Shown: positions 1 through 9,497 of the stretch, piece by piece
How the letters are laid out: the number at the start of each line of letters is the position of its first letter
Position numbering within the stretch: position 1 is the first letter of the stretch
Origin: Halobellus sp. LT62
GTDB taxonomy: Archaea > Halobacteriota > Halobacteria > Halobacteriales > Haloferacaceae
Assembly: GCF_037031285.1 (NCBI RefSeq)
Contig: NZ_JAYEZO010000002.1
Span: 806,001 to 870,000 of the forward strand
Reading direction: 5' to 3'
Length of the DNA stretch: 64,000 nucleotides
Notes under the pieces: generated by a model
What the model saw: only the letters and a program-made list of their open reading frames with translations
The model's database searches: none
Told to the model about the DNA's origin: nothing
Program-made: the position numbers and the translations under genes

Positions 1-27
1 CTCGATTCGATCCTCGGGAGCGAGTGA
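1..27 (+). CDS. 3' end of an upstream gene (partial, uncertain)
   Basis: The first 27 bases read as eight codons (LDSILGSE) followed by TGA at 25-27, which would be the tail of a gene entering from outside the window. In haloarchaea a DUF1611-type protein often precedes the dipeptide epimerase found next, which fits, but eight residues cannot identify the product, and another frame stays open a little further. Confidence 0.25.
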   Translation, partial: LDSILGSE

Positions 28-80
28 CCGATGCGCTCGACGAGACGAGGTGTGAGAATGCGCTCGGAGGACCTGTGACG

Positions 81-1118
81 ATGCTCTCGACGGAGTTCGA
101 GCGCGTCTCGCTCCCGCTCGCGGACGCGTTCACGATCTCTCGCGGGACCCAAGAGGTCGCCGAGAACGTCGTCGTTCGGATCTCCGACGACGAGGGACGG
201 ACGGGCGTCGGGAGCGCGGCCCCGGCCGGCCACTACGGCGAGACACCCGAGACGGTCGAGGCCGTCCTGCCGGAGCTTCTCACTGTCGTCGAATCGATCG
301 GCGACCCCCACGCGATCGAGCGGATCGAGCGCGGACTCCGCGGCGTCGTCGAGGACAACCCCGCCGCGCGGGCCGCCGTCGACGTCGCGCTGCACGACTT
401 GGCCGCGAAGCGTCTGGACGTCCCCCTCTACCGCCAGTGGGGACTCGACCCCGAACGGGTCCCGAAGACGTCGTTCACGATCGGACTCGACACCACCGAG
501 CGAATGCGCGAGAAGACCCACGGCGCGGTCGAGGCCGGCTACGACGTCCTGAAGGTGAAGCTCGGGACCGATCGCGACGCGGAGGTCGTCGCCGCCGTCC
601 GCGAGGAGGCCCCCGAAGCCAGAATCCGCGTCGACGCCAACGAGGCGTGGACGCCCCGGGAGGCGGTCCGGATGACCGAGCGACTCGACGCCCACGACGT
701 CGAGTTCGTCGAACAGCCCGTTCCGGCGAGCGATCCCGAGGGGCTCAAATTCGTCTACGAGCGTTCGTCGCTGCCGATCGCCGCGGACGAGTCCTGCGTG
801 ACGCTTCCCGACGTCCCGGCGGTCGCCGACCGGACGGACATCGTGAACCTGAAGCTGATGAAGACCGGCGGGCTCACCGAGGCTCGCCGGATGATTCACA
901 CCGCGCGGGCGCACGGCCTCGACGTGATGCTCGGCTGTATGATCGAGTCGAACGCGTCGATCGCGGCCGCCTGCCACCTCGCGCCGCTCCTCGATTACGC
1001 CGACCTCGACGGCGCGCTACTGCTCGACGATGACGAGTACGCGGGGGTTCCGATCGAGAGAAGCGAGATCCGACTCGCCGACTGCGACCGCCCGGGAACG
1101 GGCGCGCGGCGAGCGTAA
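81..1118 (+). CDS. Dipeptide epimerase (enolase superfamily)
   Basis: 345-residue member of the mandelate racemase/muconate lactonizing group, most like L-Ala-D/L-Glu-type dipeptide epimerases, which invert a stereocentre in dipeptides via an Mg-stabilised enolate. An N-terminal capping domain (about 1-110) precedes the TIM barrel. Expected catalytic residues are visible: the KxK pair K158/K160, metal ligands D185 (DAN), E211 (EQP) and D236 (DES), and an opposite-face Lys in LKLMKTGG (about 258-261). A GTG at 24 is in frame, but family members begin near the ATG at 81, and the extra 19 residues look like untranslated sequence. The preceding reading frame ends at 27, so the two genes are probably co-transcribed. 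Exact substrate cannot be told from sequence. Confidence 0.87.
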   Translation: MLSTEFERVSLPLADAFTISRGTQEVAENVVVRISDDEGRTGVGSAAPAGHYGETPETVEAVLPELLTVVESIGDPHAIERIERGLRGVVEDNPAARAAVDVALHDLAAKRLDVPLYRQWGLDPERVPKTSFTIGLDTTERMREKTHGAVEAGYDVLKVKLGTDRDAEVVAAVREEAPEARIRVDANEAWTPREAVRMTERLDAHDVEFVEQPVPASDPEGLKFVYERSSLPIAADESCVTLPDVPAVADRTDIVNLKLMKTGGLTEARRMIHTARAHGLDVMLGCMIESNASIAAACHLAPLLDYADLDGALLLDDDEYAGVPIERSEIRLADCDRPGTGARRA

Positions 1119-1198
1119 CGCACAGGCGAGCCGACCACGCGGCAGCGATATCGCAGTCGACGACACGCGCGACCGTGACGACTGACTGATTCCTCGGC

Positions 1199-1350
1199 GA
1201 GTGTTTATATACGAACGCGCGGCCAACGGCGGTGTGATCTGACCCGGGCCCCGTATCGAGACGCGGTTGTGCGGCACATCGACGGGGTAGCGACGGCGAC
1301 GACGCTGGCGAGGGCGTCGTCGCGACGGGTGCTGCCTGTTCACCAACGCC
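1199..1350 (+). ncRNA. TATA-driven structured non-coding element, copy A
   Basis: Consensus-like TATA box (TTTATATA, 1204-1211) followed by about 140 nt that align with 52429-52570, although the loci are 51 kb apart and neither is coding. Hairpin 1: CCCCG+TCGA (1249-1253, 1256-1259) pairs with TCGA+CGGGG (1279-1287), leaving a 2-nt bulge. Hairpin 2: a perfect 10-bp stem 1296-1305/1314-1323 with an 8-nt loop. A conserved single-stranded block resembling CTGTTCRCCA follows (about 1335-1344). No start codon or conserved frame runs through it. Strand is chosen from the TATA box. Function unknown. Confidence 0.5.
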
Positions 1351-1408
1351 GATCAGCGATGCGACGATGCCGAACTCCGCGCTATCGGGCGAAAACGTTT
1401 TACTTGTT

Positions 1409-1474
1409 GTCGGTGAGTTGTCGTGACGCGTTCGTGGCTTGCCCACGGACGCGAGGTCGGGGGCCGCTCACCGG
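1409..1474. other. Nested strong hairpin in intergenic DNA
   Basis: A perfect 11-bp stem allowing one G-T pair (1427-1437 with 1443-1453, 5-nt loop) sits inside a 7-bp outer stem (CGGTGAG 1411-1417 with CTCACCG 1467-1473). It lies 60 bp beyond copy A of the structured element, after a T-rich stretch at 1391-1402. It could be the 3' part of the same transcript, a terminator-like structure between convergent genes, or an independent small RNA. The remaining 1475-1616 shows nothing I recognise. Confidence 0.35.
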
Positions 1475-1616
1475 ATGGCACCAGTAGCGGTCCTCCCGGT
1501 CCTCCGAGAGAACGCCGAACGGGCGGCTGTTACACGGGCACGTACGGCGTCGCCGCTGCGCTCGAAAAGCGGGGTGTATAGCCGCGCGTCCGAGTGCCCG
1601 GAGACGCCGTGGCCGG

Positions 1617-1946
1617 CTACTCGGCCAGACTGTCGAGCAGTTCTTCGGCGACGACGTCGGGGGCGAGGAGCGCGGGGTCGACCGCCAAATCGGTCTGTCC
1701 GCGCGCGAACTCGGGCAGCGAGTCGCGGCTGTAGGTGAGGACCCGGAGTTCCGGGCGCAACTCCTTGGCGACGGGGATCGCCGACGCGTCGTCCATCTCG
1801 GTGAGCACGAGCGCCCTCGCGTCGTCGATTCCGGCGTCGACGAGCGACTGCTTCGTGGCGGTTCCCTCGACGCGGACGACGTCCGCGCCGAGCGCTTCGA
1901 GCGCGTCGCCCAGCCCGTCGTCGTCGGCCCCTGCGAGCAGAATCAT
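1617..1946 (-). CDS. Small TrkA-N/Rossmann-like protein (DUF7126-type)
   Basis: 109 residues resembling the first half of a TrkA-N (RCK) Rossmann domain: a hydrophobic first strand ([10 protein letters not shown]), then [18 protein letters not shown] and a third strand ARALVLTE, the layout of proteins that locate a nucleotide between neighbouring strands. The canonical GxGxxG loop is replaced by GADDDG, so NAD binding is uncertain. The ATG overlaps the guaAb stop by 4 bp (1943-1946), so it is the last gene of a pyrG-guaAb operon. This small protein is a usual companion of guaAb in haloarchaea; its role is unknown. The longer upstream frame is the antisense shadow of guaAb. Confidence 0.8.
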   Translation of the reverse strand: MILLAGADDDGLGDALEALGADVVRVEGTATKQSLVDAGIDDARALVLTEMDDASAIPVAKELRPELRVLTYSRDSLPEFARGQTDLAVDPALLAPDVVAEELLDSLAE

Positions 1947-2860
1947 TCGTACTCGATGGTCGCGGGCGGTTTGTGCGTCACGTCGTAGACGACGCGGGCG
2001 ACGTTCTCGTTCTCGCCGGTGATCCTCGATTGGATGCGTTGGAGCGTCTTCCACGGGAGCTCTTGGGCGCGGGCGGTCATCCCGTCGCGGGACTCCACCG
2101 AGCGGACCGAGACGATCCAGCCGTGGACGCGGTTGTCGCCTTTCACCCCCGTTGCCTTGCCGACGACGGCGGCGAACGCCTGCCACGGGTCGTGTTCGGC
2201 GGTCTCCTCCTCGACGATGTGACACGCTTCGCGGGCGACCTCGACCTTCTCTCTCGTCGCCTCGCCGACGACGCGGATGGCGAGCCCCGGGCCGGGGAAC
2301 GGCATCCGCTCGGAGATGATCTCTTCGAGACCGAGTTCGCGAGCGACCTCGCGGACCTCGTCTTTGTACAGTTCGCGGACGGGCTCGACGAGCCCCTCGA
2401 AGTCGACGACCTCCGGCAGCCCGCCGACGTTGTGGTGGGACTTGATGTTTCCCTCCGACTCGATGCGGTCGGGGTAGATCGTCCCCTGTACGAGGTAGTC
2501 TGCGTCGGCCTCGATCGCCTCGCGCTCGAACTCGCGGATGAACTGCTCGCCGATCGCGTGGCGCTTCTCCTCGGGGTCGACGATGCCCGAGAGCGCGTCG
2601 AGGAAGCGGTCCTGCGCCTCGACGACTCGCAGCGACTCCATATAGTCGAACGTCTCGCGGATCTGCTCGGTCTCGCCCTTTCGCATCAAGCCGGTATCGA
2701 CGTAGACGGGCGTGAGTCGGTCGCCGATCGCGCGGTACGCGAGGGCTGCGGCGACCGACGAGTCGACGCCACCGGAGAGGGCGATGACCGCGTTCGCGTC
2801 GCCGACCTGTTCGTCGATCTCTGCCACCGCGTCGTCGATGAAGGAGTTGACGTTCACCAT
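1943..2860 (-). CDS. guaAb: GMP synthase, ATP-pyrophosphatase subunit
   Basis: 305 residues; the archaeal two-subunit form of GMP synthase, carrying only the synthetase half. It adenylates XMP and aminates it to GMP with ammonia supplied by a separate glutaminase subunit (GuaAa), which is not in this window. The PP-loop SGGVDSS is at residues 29-35, the XMP-site [10 protein letters not shown] is in the second half, and the protein ends in the dimerisation domain ([17 protein letters not shown]). Its ATG overlaps the pyrG stop (TGATG), so the two are translationally coupled. Pairing CTP and GMP synthesis in one operon links the two glutamine-dependent nucleotide aminations. Confidence 0.96.
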   Translation of the reverse strand: MVNVNSFIDDAVAEIDEQVGDANAVIALSGGVDSSVAAALAYRAIGDRLTPVYVDTGLMRKGETEQIRETFDYMESLRVVEAQDRFLDALSGIVDPEEKRHAIGEQFIREFEREAIEADADYLVQGTIYPDRIESEGNIKSHHNVGGLPEVVDFEGLVEPVRELYKDEVREVARELGLEEIISERMPFPGPGLAIRVVGEATREKVEVAREACHIVEEETAEHDPWQAFAAVVGKATGVKGDNRVHGWIVSVRSVESRDGMTARAQELPWKTLQRIQSRITGENENVARVVYDVTHKPPATIEYE

Positions 2861-4521
2861 CAGGCTTGCACCTCGGTTTCCCCGGAGAGTTTACGGGCGT
2901 CCAAGTCCCCAGTAATCGCGTCGAGCAGGCCGACGAAGGGCGGACTGGCCCGGTCGGGTCGCGATCGGAACTCGGGGTGGAACTGCGTGCCGAAGAAGTA
3001 CGGATGGTCCGTCCGTTCGAGGATCTCCATCCGGTTGTTCGCGCGTCCAGAGAACGAGAGCGGGCCGTCCTCCAGTCGCTCGATGTACTCGGGATTTACC
3101 TCGTAGCGGTGCCGATGCCGCTCGGTACAGACCGTGTCGCCGTAGACGGCCTCGGCCAGCGAGCCCGCCTCGATCTCGGTGTCGTGTGCGCCGAGACGCA
3201 TCGTCCCGCCCATATCGTCGATTTCGTACTGCTCGGGGAGGATGTCGATGACCGGATGCGGCGTCTCCGGTTCCAGTTCCGCGGAGTGTGCGCTCTCTAG
3301 TCCGAGGACGTTCCGCGCGTGTTCGACGACCGCCATCTGGAAGCCGAGACAGAGCCCGAGGAAGGGCACGTCGTTCTCGCGACAGTACTGGATCGCCTTG
3401 ATCTTCCCGGCGGTCCCGCGGGAGCCGAACCCGCCTGGGACGACGACGCCGTCGGCCTCCTTTAATCGATGCTCGTGGCGGTCGAGCATCTCGTCGGAGT
3501 CGACCCACAGGACGTTCACCTCCGTCCGGCGTTCGATCCCGGCGTGCTTCAGCGCCTCGTGGACGGACATGTACGCGTCTTCGAGGTCGTATTTCCCGAC
3601 TAAGGCGATGTCGACCTCCTCGGTCCGCTCGCGGGTCACGAGCTCGCGCCAGCGGTTGTCGCGCTCGGGTTTCGGCAGCGCCTCCGGTCGGAGGTCCAGT
3701 CGCTCCATCACGTACTCGTCGAGTCCCTCCTCTTCGACCATCAGCGGGACGTGATAGACGTCTTCGACGTCGGAGTTCGAGAACACCGCCTCCGTCGGCA
3801 CGTCGCAGAAGAGCGCGATCTTCTCCTTCGTCTCCGGGTCGAGTTCGTTCTCGCAGCGCCCGACGAGGACGTCAGGTTGCAGGCCGATCGAGCGGAGTTC
3901 CTTCACCGAGTGCTGCGTCGGCTTCGTCTTCTGTTCGCCGTTCTTCGAGTACGGGACGAGCGTTACGTGCGTAAAGAGGATGTCGTCGTCGTCCTCCTCG
4001 TGGGCGAACTGCCGGAGCGCCTCGAGGTAGGGCATCCCCTCGATGTCGCCGACGGTGCCGCCGACCTCGACGATACAGACGTCCGTTCCCTCGGCGGCCT
4101 CCCTGATTCGGCGCTTGATGTCGTCCGTGATGTGCGGAATGATCTGGACGGTCTTTCCGAGGTAGTCGCCCGCGCGCTCCTTCTCGATGACGTGCTGGTA
4201 GGTCTTCCCGGTGGTGACGTTGTGATCGGAAGTCATGTCGACCCCGAGGAAGCGCTCGTAGTTCCCCAAGTCGAGGTCGACCTCGCCGCCGTCTTTCAGT
4301 ACATACACCTCGCCGTGCTGGTACGGGTTCATCGTCCCAGCGTCGACGTTGAGGTACGGATCGATCTTGACCGCGGTCACGTCGAAGCCGGCGTTCGACA
4401 GGAGGCGACCGGTGCTCGCCGCGGTGATTCCTTTGCCCAGTCCGGACATCACCCCGCCGGTCACGAAAATGAACTTCCGACCCAGTGTCGGGTCGTACCC
4501 AGTATCGGGTTCCTTCGGCAT
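2860..4521 (-). CDS. pyrG: CTP synthase
   Basis: 553 residues, the usual length. Converts UTP to CTP using ATP and glutamine. The N-terminal amidoligase domain opens with [13 protein letters not shown] (P-loop) and continues to about residue 270, with the [11 protein letters not shown] and GGTVGDIE motifs. The C-terminal class I glutamine amidotransferase domain has the nucleophile in GLCLGFQ (about residue 390) and the His/Glu pair in FHPEF near 518. It is the first gene of the pyrG-guaAb-DUF7126 operon. The start is the only ATG before the conserved core. Divergent from the aldo/keto reductase. Confidence 0.97.
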   Translation of the reverse strand: MPKEPDTGYDPTLGRKFIFVTGGVMSGLGKGITAASTGRLLSNAGFDVTAVKIDPYLNVDAGTMNPYQHGEVYVLKDGGEVDLDLGNYERFLGVDMTSDHNVTTGKTYQHVIEKERAGDYLGKTVQIIPHITDDIKRRIREAAEGTDVCIVEVGGTVGDIEGMPYLEALRQFAHEEDDDDILFTHVTLVPYSKNGEQKTKPTQHSVKELRSIGLQPDVLVGRCENELDPETKEKIALFCDVPTEAVFSNSDVEDVYHVPLMVEEEGLDEYVMERLDLRPEALPKPERDNRWRELVTRERTEEVDIALVGKYDLEDAYMSVHEALKHAGIERRTEVNVLWVDSDEMLDRHEHRLKEADGVVVPGGFGSRGTAGKIKAIQYCRENDVPFLGLCLGFQMAVVEHARNVLGLESAHSAELEPETPHPVIDILPEQYEIDDMGGTMRLGAHDTEIEAGSLAEAVYGDTVCTERHRHRYEVNPEYIERLEDGPLSFSGRANNRMEILERTDHPYFFGTQFHPEFRSRPDRASPPFVGLLDAITGDLDARKLSGETEVQA

Positions 4522-4681
4522 ACCGAGTGTGCGCGAGGGCCCATCAAAACCGTTTCGGAGCGACCGATCCCCTGCGAGAACCTCGCACGCATTCTACACG
4601 ATCGTTCGCTCGCGCTACCGGGCCGAACACGCTGATTGCGACACCGAAAGTGACGTTGGTGTCGCGTGCGACGGTCCGAGT

Positions 4682-5482
4682 ATGGCACTCCCACCGCTCG
4701 GTTTCGGCACGTACAAACTGACCGACCCGGAAGCGGCCCCGACCGCCGTCTCGACGGCCGTCGACCTCGGTTACGACCACGTCGACACCGCCCAGAGCTA
4801 CGGTAACGAGGAACTCGTCGCCGAGGGGCTCGCACGCGCCGATCGCGACGCCGACGACGTGTTCGTCTCGACCAAACTCGACACCGCGAACCTCGCGTAC
4901 GACGACGTGCTCTCGACCGCGCGTGAGAGCGCCGACCGGCTCGGTGTCGACTCGATCGACCTGCTGTACGTCCACTGGCCGATCGACACCTACGACCCCG
5001 AGGAAACCCTGCCCGCCCTCGACGAACTCGTCGACGACGGCGTCGTCGACAACGTGGGACTGAGCAACTTCCGCCCCGACCAACTCGAAGACGCCATCGA
5101 GCGACTCGACGCGCCACTCGCGGCCCATCAGGTCGAGATGCATCCGCTGCTTCCGCAGCGGGAGCTCCACGAGCTGGCCGTCGAGTCTGGCCACCGACTG
5201 GTCGCGTACTGTCCGATCGCGCGCAACCGGGTCGCGGAGGTCGATGCGATCGTCGACGTCGCAGAGAAACACGACGCGACGCCCGCGCAGGTGTCGCTCG
5301 CGTGGCTGATGGCAAAGGAGAACGTCACGGCGATTCCGAAGTCGGGGACGCCGGCGCACATCCGGGAGAACTACGGCGCGCTCGACGTCGACCTCGACGC
5401 CGAGGACGTCGCCGCCGTCGACGCGGTCGAAGAACGTCACCGCATCGTCGACTTCGAGGCCGCGCCCTGGAATCAGCGCTAG
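4682..5482 (+). CDS. Aldo/keto reductase
   Basis: 266 residues; NADPH-dependent aldo/keto reductase of the short 2,5-diketogluconate-reductase type. The tetrad is complete: D35 and Y40 (DTAQSYGNEE), K65 (VSTKL) and H98 (YVHWP). The C-terminal half has the cofactor-site AIPKSGTPAHIREN segment. The frame stays open upstream of the ATG at 4682, but that part only mirrors pyrG and its leader. Monocistronic, between the divergent pyrG operon and the convergent ppc gene. Physiological substrate unknown; it could be a sugar or aldehyde reductase. Confidence 0.9.
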   Translation: MALPPLGFGTYKLTDPEAAPTAVSTAVDLGYDHVDTAQSYGNEELVAEGLARADRDADDVFVSTKLDTANLAYDDVLSTARESADRLGVDSIDLLYVHWPIDTYDPEETLPALDELVDDGVVDNVGLSNFRPDQLEDAIERLDAPLAAHQVEMHPLLPQRELHELAVESGHRLVAYCPIARNRVAEVDAIVDVAEKHDATPAQVSLAWLMAKENVTAIPKSGTPAHIRENYGALDVDLDAEDVAAVDAVEERHRIVDFEAAPWNQR

Positions 5483-5539
5483 GATTCGCGAGACGTCGGT
5501 ACGTCCGCGGGTGCAACGGACCCGAGACGTCCGCGCCGA

Positions 5540-8233
5540 CTATCCCGTGTTCTTCATCCCGGCGGCGATCCCCTTGACCGTCAGCCGCAGCGTCTGCTCC
5601 TCGTCGTCGGTGCGGTACTCCTGTTCGAGCAGGTGCGTCTGCAGGAGGTTCAGCGGATCGACGTAGGGGTTGCGGCGGCGGAGGCTCTCGTCGAGCCACT
5701 CGCGCCTGAGCAGCGAGTCGTGACCGGTGACCTCGAGGACGGCGTCGCGGGCGCGCTCGTACTCCGCCGAGAGGTGCGGGAAGAACTCCTCGCGGAGTTC
5801 CGGGTCGGCGAGGTCAGCGTAGTACTTCGCGATATCGAGATCAGTGCGCGCGAGCGCGAGCGAGGCGTTGTCGAGCGTCGTCCGGAAGAACGGCCACGAA
5901 TCGTACATCTCCTGCAGCATCTCGAGGTCGCCGCCGTCGTCGAGATACGTTCGGATACCGGTCCCGAGAGCGTACCAGCCGGTGATGATGCAGCGCGACT
6001 GGGTCCACGAGAACACCCACGGGATCGCCCGGAGGTCCTCGACGGTGCGTTCGCCTGAGCGCGACGCCGGACGGGAACCGAGGTTCAGGTTCTCGATGAC
6101 GCCGATCGGCGTCGCCTGCCCGAAGTACGTCACGAACCCGTCTGATTCCAGCAGATCGCGGTACTGCGCCCGCGCGGTCGCCGCCATCTCGTCCATCGCG
6201 TCGAGCCACTCCTCGCGGACGTCCTCCTCGGGCTCTCGAATGGCCTGATGGCGCGAGCGGACCTGCGCGTTCAGCATCTGTTCGACGTTGCGCTCGGCGA
6301 TCTGGGGGTTCGCGTACTTCTCCGCGATGGCCTCGCCCTGCTCGGTGAACTTGATCTGGCCCGTGACCGTCTCGTTCGGCAGCGCGAGCATCGCCTCGTT
6401 CATCGGACCGCCGCCGCGGGAGATCGATCCGCCGCGGCCGTGGAACAGTCGCATCTGCACGTCGAAGTCGTCACAGATCGTCGCGAGGCGGCGCTGGTTC
6501 TTGTAGAGGTCCCAGTTCGCAGCTAAAAAGCCGTTCTCCTTGTTCGAGTCCGAATACCCGAGCATAATCTCTTGGACGTCGTCGCGCGCGGCCAACGCCT
6601 GCGCGTACGCCTCGTTCTCGAACAGCGTCCCCATGATCCGACGCGCGCCGTTGAGCGCGGACTCGGTCTCCAAGAGGGGGACGACGTCGAGGCCGCAGTG
6701 GTCCGGCAGTGAGACGACGCCCGCCTGATCGGCGAGAAAGAGCACTTCCAGCACGTGGCTCGGCTCCTCGGTCATCGAGATGCAGTAGGTGTCGATGGCG
6801 CTGACACCGAACTCGCGCTGCCACTCCCCGAGCATCTCGAAGCGTTCGAGGACGCGTTCGGCCGTCTCGGAGATGTCGCCGGGGTCCTCGAGATCGATCA
6901 CCGGCTGCTCCTGAAGGATCGCCTCGGTCAGCACGTCGATTCGCTCCGATTCGTCGCGGCTCCGGTAGTCGATGCCCTCCTGCGTGAGCGCCTCGTGGAC
7001 CGCTTCGGTGTGGTTCTTCTGGTGGTCTCGGAGGTCGAGACTCGCCAGCGTGAACCCGAACGTGTCGACTTGGCGCATCAGCGGCTCGACGTACTCGTCG
7101 GCGACGACGCCCGCGCCGATCGAGCGGAGGCTCCCGTCGATCACGTCGAGGTCGGAGAGCAGGTCCTCGGGTTCGCCGTACCCGTCGGGGCGGACGTCCT
7201 CGATGCGCCGGAGCCGCTCGCGCATCAGTTTCAACTTCTGTCGATACGGCTCGCCGGGGTAGCGTTCCTCGGCCTCGTCCGCGACGCCCGGCAGCCGCGC
7301 GCGGTCCGCCTGCAGCGACCGTTCGAGGTCGGCACCGACGTCGACGCGTCTGCCGTCCTGACTCAGGACGCCCGAGAGTCGCTTGAGCGCTTGGCTGTAC
7401 TTTTCGAGGACGACCGCCCGCTGCCGTTCGAGCGTGTCGGTCGTCACGTCGGTCGTGACGAAGGGGTTGCCGTCGCGGTCCGACCCCGCCCACGAGCGGA
7501 ACTCGAAGAGCTTTGGGACGTCGACGTCGGGGTACTCCTCGGCGAGGAGATCCTCGAACTCGGCGTACACCTCGCCGACGACGTCGAAGAGGATCGATTC
7601 GAGGTACCACTGGACGTTTCGGGCCTCGTCCTGCGGTTCGGGACGGCGCTCGCGCACCTGTGAGGTCTGCCAGAGGCTCGTGACCTCGGAGTCGACCTTT
7701 CGCCACAGTTGATCGTGCTCTCGATCGGTGACGCGGCGCTCGTCGAGTTCTTCCAGTCGGCTCGCGATCGATCGGAGCTTCGCCTTCACGGTCTTTCGAC
7801 GCGCCTCCGTCGGGTGAGCGGTGAACGTCGGTTCGATGAGGACGTCGTCGAGCACCCGCTGGACGGTTTCGGCGTCGGTGTCGGCGTCGACGAGCGTCTC
7901 GACGGTCGCGACGAGCCCATCTTCGAGTTCGCCCGCCTGCGATGACTCGCGGACGACGCGTGCGCGCTCGCGCTCCTCGGCGAGGTTGATCAGTTCAAAA
8001 TAGGTCGTGAACGCGCGGGCGACGACGCTCTCGTCGTCGGGGTCGAGCCCGTCGAGCAACCGGTCCAGTTCGGCTCTCGACTCTCGTTCGCCCTTCCGGT
8101 AGTCGATCGCCGCGGTCCGAATGTCTTCGACCGTCTCGAAGGACCGGTCGGAGGTCTGCTCGGCCAACACGTCGCCCAGCAGTGCCCCGAGTTCACGGAC
8201 GTCCTGTTTGACGTCCCTGCTGTGTAATCCCAT
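5540..8233 (-). CDS. ppc: Phosphoenolpyruvate carboxylase
   Basis: 897 residues, bacterial-type PEPC, adding bicarbonate to PEP to give oxaloacetate for the TCA cycle. Catalytic signatures are present: TAHPTEARR (catalytic His), WAGSDRDGNPFVT, GYSDSNKENGF, the glycine-rich loop FHGRGGSISRGGGP and the C-terminal KGIAAGMKNTG tail where inhibitors bind in the family. An open frame continues to 9424, but the family starts at the ATG at 8233, which sits about 29 nt after a TATA-like TTTTTACT, giving an almost leaderless mRNA. Confidence 0.96.
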   Translation of the reverse strand: MGLHSRDVKQDVRELGALLGDVLAEQTSDRSFETVEDIRTAAIDYRKGERESRAELDRLLDGLDPDDESVVARAFTTYFELINLAEERERARVVRESSQAGELEDGLVATVETLVDADTDAETVQRVLDDVLIEPTFTAHPTEARRKTVKAKLRSIASRLEELDERRVTDREHDQLWRKVDSEVTSLWQTSQVRERRPEPQDEARNVQWYLESILFDVVGEVYAEFEDLLAEEYPDVDVPKLFEFRSWAGSDRDGNPFVTTDVTTDTLERQRAVVLEKYSQALKRLSGVLSQDGRRVDVGADLERSLQADRARLPGVADEAEERYPGEPYRQKLKLMRERLRRIEDVRPDGYGEPEDLLSDLDVIDGSLRSIGAGVVADEYVEPLMRQVDTFGFTLASLDLRDHQKNHTEAVHEALTQEGIDYRSRDESERIDVLTEAILQEQPVIDLEDPGDISETAERVLERFEMLGEWQREFGVSAIDTYCISMTEEPSHVLEVLFLADQAGVVSLPDHCGLDVVPLLETESALNGARRIMGTLFENEAYAQALAARDDVQEIMLGYSDSNKENGFLAANWDLYKNQRRLATICDDFDVQMRLFHGRGGSISRGGGPMNEAMLALPNETVTGQIKFTEQGEAIAEKYANPQIAERNVEQMLNAQVRSRHQAIREPEEDVREEWLDAMDEMAATARAQYRDLLESDGFVTYFGQATPIGVIENLNLGSRPASRSGERTVEDLRAIPWVFSWTQSRCIITGWYALGTGIRTYLDDGGDLEMLQEMYDSWPFFRTTLDNASLALARTDLDIAKYYADLADPELREEFFPHLSAEYERARDAVLEVTGHDSLLRREWLDESLRRRNPYVDPLNLLQTHLLEQEYRTDDEEQTLRLTVKGIAAGMKNTG

Positions 8234-8257
8234 ACCCAGACGTATACTCTCACCCGA

Positions 8258-8265
8258 GTAAAAAG
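8258..8265 (-). promoter_or_regulatory. TATA box of ppc
   Basis: TTTTTACT on the minus strand, centred about 28 nt before the ATG at 8233, the spacing expected for an archaeal leaderless transcript. It supports the short start for ppc over the long upstream open frame. Confidence 0.55.
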
Positions 8266-8483
8266 CACCGTGTTGTCGAGAGAATTGCAGTCGTCGAAAG
8301 CGGGTGTTGACGCTGGAGACTGACGTTTTCGGTCGACGATCGTTGAGACAGCTCTCGACGACCAACGTTTCGAGATCGGTAGCCGCCGTGACGGCCCTTG
8401 TTTGACTCGGTGGAATCGGACCCCTCCTCGGTCGGGATCCAGTCGGTGTGAGAAGACGATCGCGGACCGGGGGTTTCGTCATC

Positions 8484-8491
8484 CTTTTTAC
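8484..8491 (+). promoter_or_regulatory. TATA box of the Rieske gene
   Basis: CTTTTTAC centred about 25 nt before the ATG at 8513. It implies a leaderless mRNA and fixes that ATG as the start. The rest of the 279-bp ppc/Rieske intergenic region shows no further feature. Confidence 0.55.
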
Positions 8492-8512
8492 CGGCGGGTC
8501 GAAGTATCTCGT

Positions 8513-9358
8513 ATGAGCGAGCGCGACAAGTATCCGGCGGAGTCGGGTCGACGCCGGTTCGTGAAGGGTGTCGTGGGGGGTGCGACGCTCGCGGGCGTCG
8601 GCGCAACGGGCGCGACCGCGATCAACTCCGCGACGCAGGCCGCCGGAGCGGGCGGCGGATCGACCGTGGCGTACGCGATCGAGAACACCGACGGTCCCGC
8701 GCCGCGCGGTATGCCCCAGATTCCGGTCGAGATCGACGACGAGGGGTACCTTCGCGGCGTTTGGCCGGAAGTGAAGACAGTCGACCAGAACGGAATTCAG
8801 GTCACTATCGCCGAGACCGCGGACTTCAAAGGCTCGGGCGTGACCTACGGGTCCGACTGGTTCCAGTACTGCGGCGTCGAGTCCTACGGCGGGATCGACC
8901 CCGAGTACGACTCGGACAACTACTTCCGATCGGGGTCGGAGCCGGGCTACGAGTGGCAGAGCGAGGCGTACTCCGAGGGCGATCGGCTGCACGTCGACGA
9001 CTTCGACGACTATCAGGACTGGTCGAACGGTATCGGTTCCGATGGGCTCGGAAAGCCCGCGACCGGCCGCTGGCGCTCCGAGGACGCCGAGGACGTCATT
9101 CCGATTCAGGTCATCAAATCCGACCGAGTGATGGAGTTGGCGCAGAACAATCCGTGGCTCGAAGCTTCGACCGAGGAGGGCTACATCGCGTGGCTGAACA
9201 AGTGTACGCACTTCTGCTGTGTGCCGAAGTTCAAGTCTGAGGGGTCGGCGAAGTTCAACGCCGAAGACGACGTCTACTGTCAGTGCCACCAGTCGGTCTA
9301 CGACCCGTTCAGCATCGTCGAGACGCTGTTCATCGCGCGGCCGCGTCCGACCGGATAA
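8513..9358 (+). CDS. Rieske 2Fe-2S protein of a cytochrome bc-type complex
   Basis: 281 residues. A Tat motif (RRRFVKG, 13-19) and a following hydrophobic Ala/Gly stretch suggest a twin-arginine signal or anchor with the iron-sulfur domain outside the membrane. The cluster motifs CTHFCC (231-236) and CQCHQS (256-261) are intact, with a tail ending SVYDPFSIVETLFIARPRP, typical of the haloarchaeal quinol-oxidising complex subunit. Unusually, no cytochrome b genes follow: the next gene is a membrane regulator. It therefore either serves a bc complex encoded elsewhere or is a second, orphan copy. Electron acceptor unknown. Confidence 0.85.
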   Translation: MSERDKYPAESGRRRFVKGVVGGATLAGVGATGATAINSATQAAGAGGGSTVAYAIENTDGPAPRGMPQIPVEIDDEGYLRGVWPEVKTVDQNGIQVTIAETADFKGSGVTYGSDWFQYCGVESYGGIDPEYDSDNYFRSGSEPGYEWQSEAYSEGDRLHVDDFDDYQDWSNGIGSDGLGKPATGRWRSEDAEDVIPIQVIKSDRVMELAQNNPWLEASTEEGYIAWLNKCTHFCCVPKFKSEGSAKFNAEDDVYCQCHQSVYDPFSIVETLFIARPRPTG

Positions 9359-9497
9359 CCGCACGCGCGCCCGACTGACCTCACGCACGATCGGACGCGA
9401 ACCGATCGGACGGTGATCGCACACCCGGACATCCGCGCCGCGCGCGTCTGCCGATTAGGACAGTTTCATGTAGTGCGGCTTCCGAGAGTACAGTAAC

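Noticed and set aside
1268-1487. Short plus-strand frame over copy A of the structured element
   Set aside because: The frame is not kept in copy B, and the sequence forms paired stems; better explained as non-coding.
1617-2225. 202-residue version of the TrkA-N-like protein
   Set aside because: The first 93 residues are antisense/alternate-frame text from guaAb; the family starts at the ATG at 1946.
8234-9424. Extension of the ppc frame to 9424
   Set aside because: Residues before the ATG at 8233 read antisense to the Rieske gene, and a TATA box sits right before that ATG.
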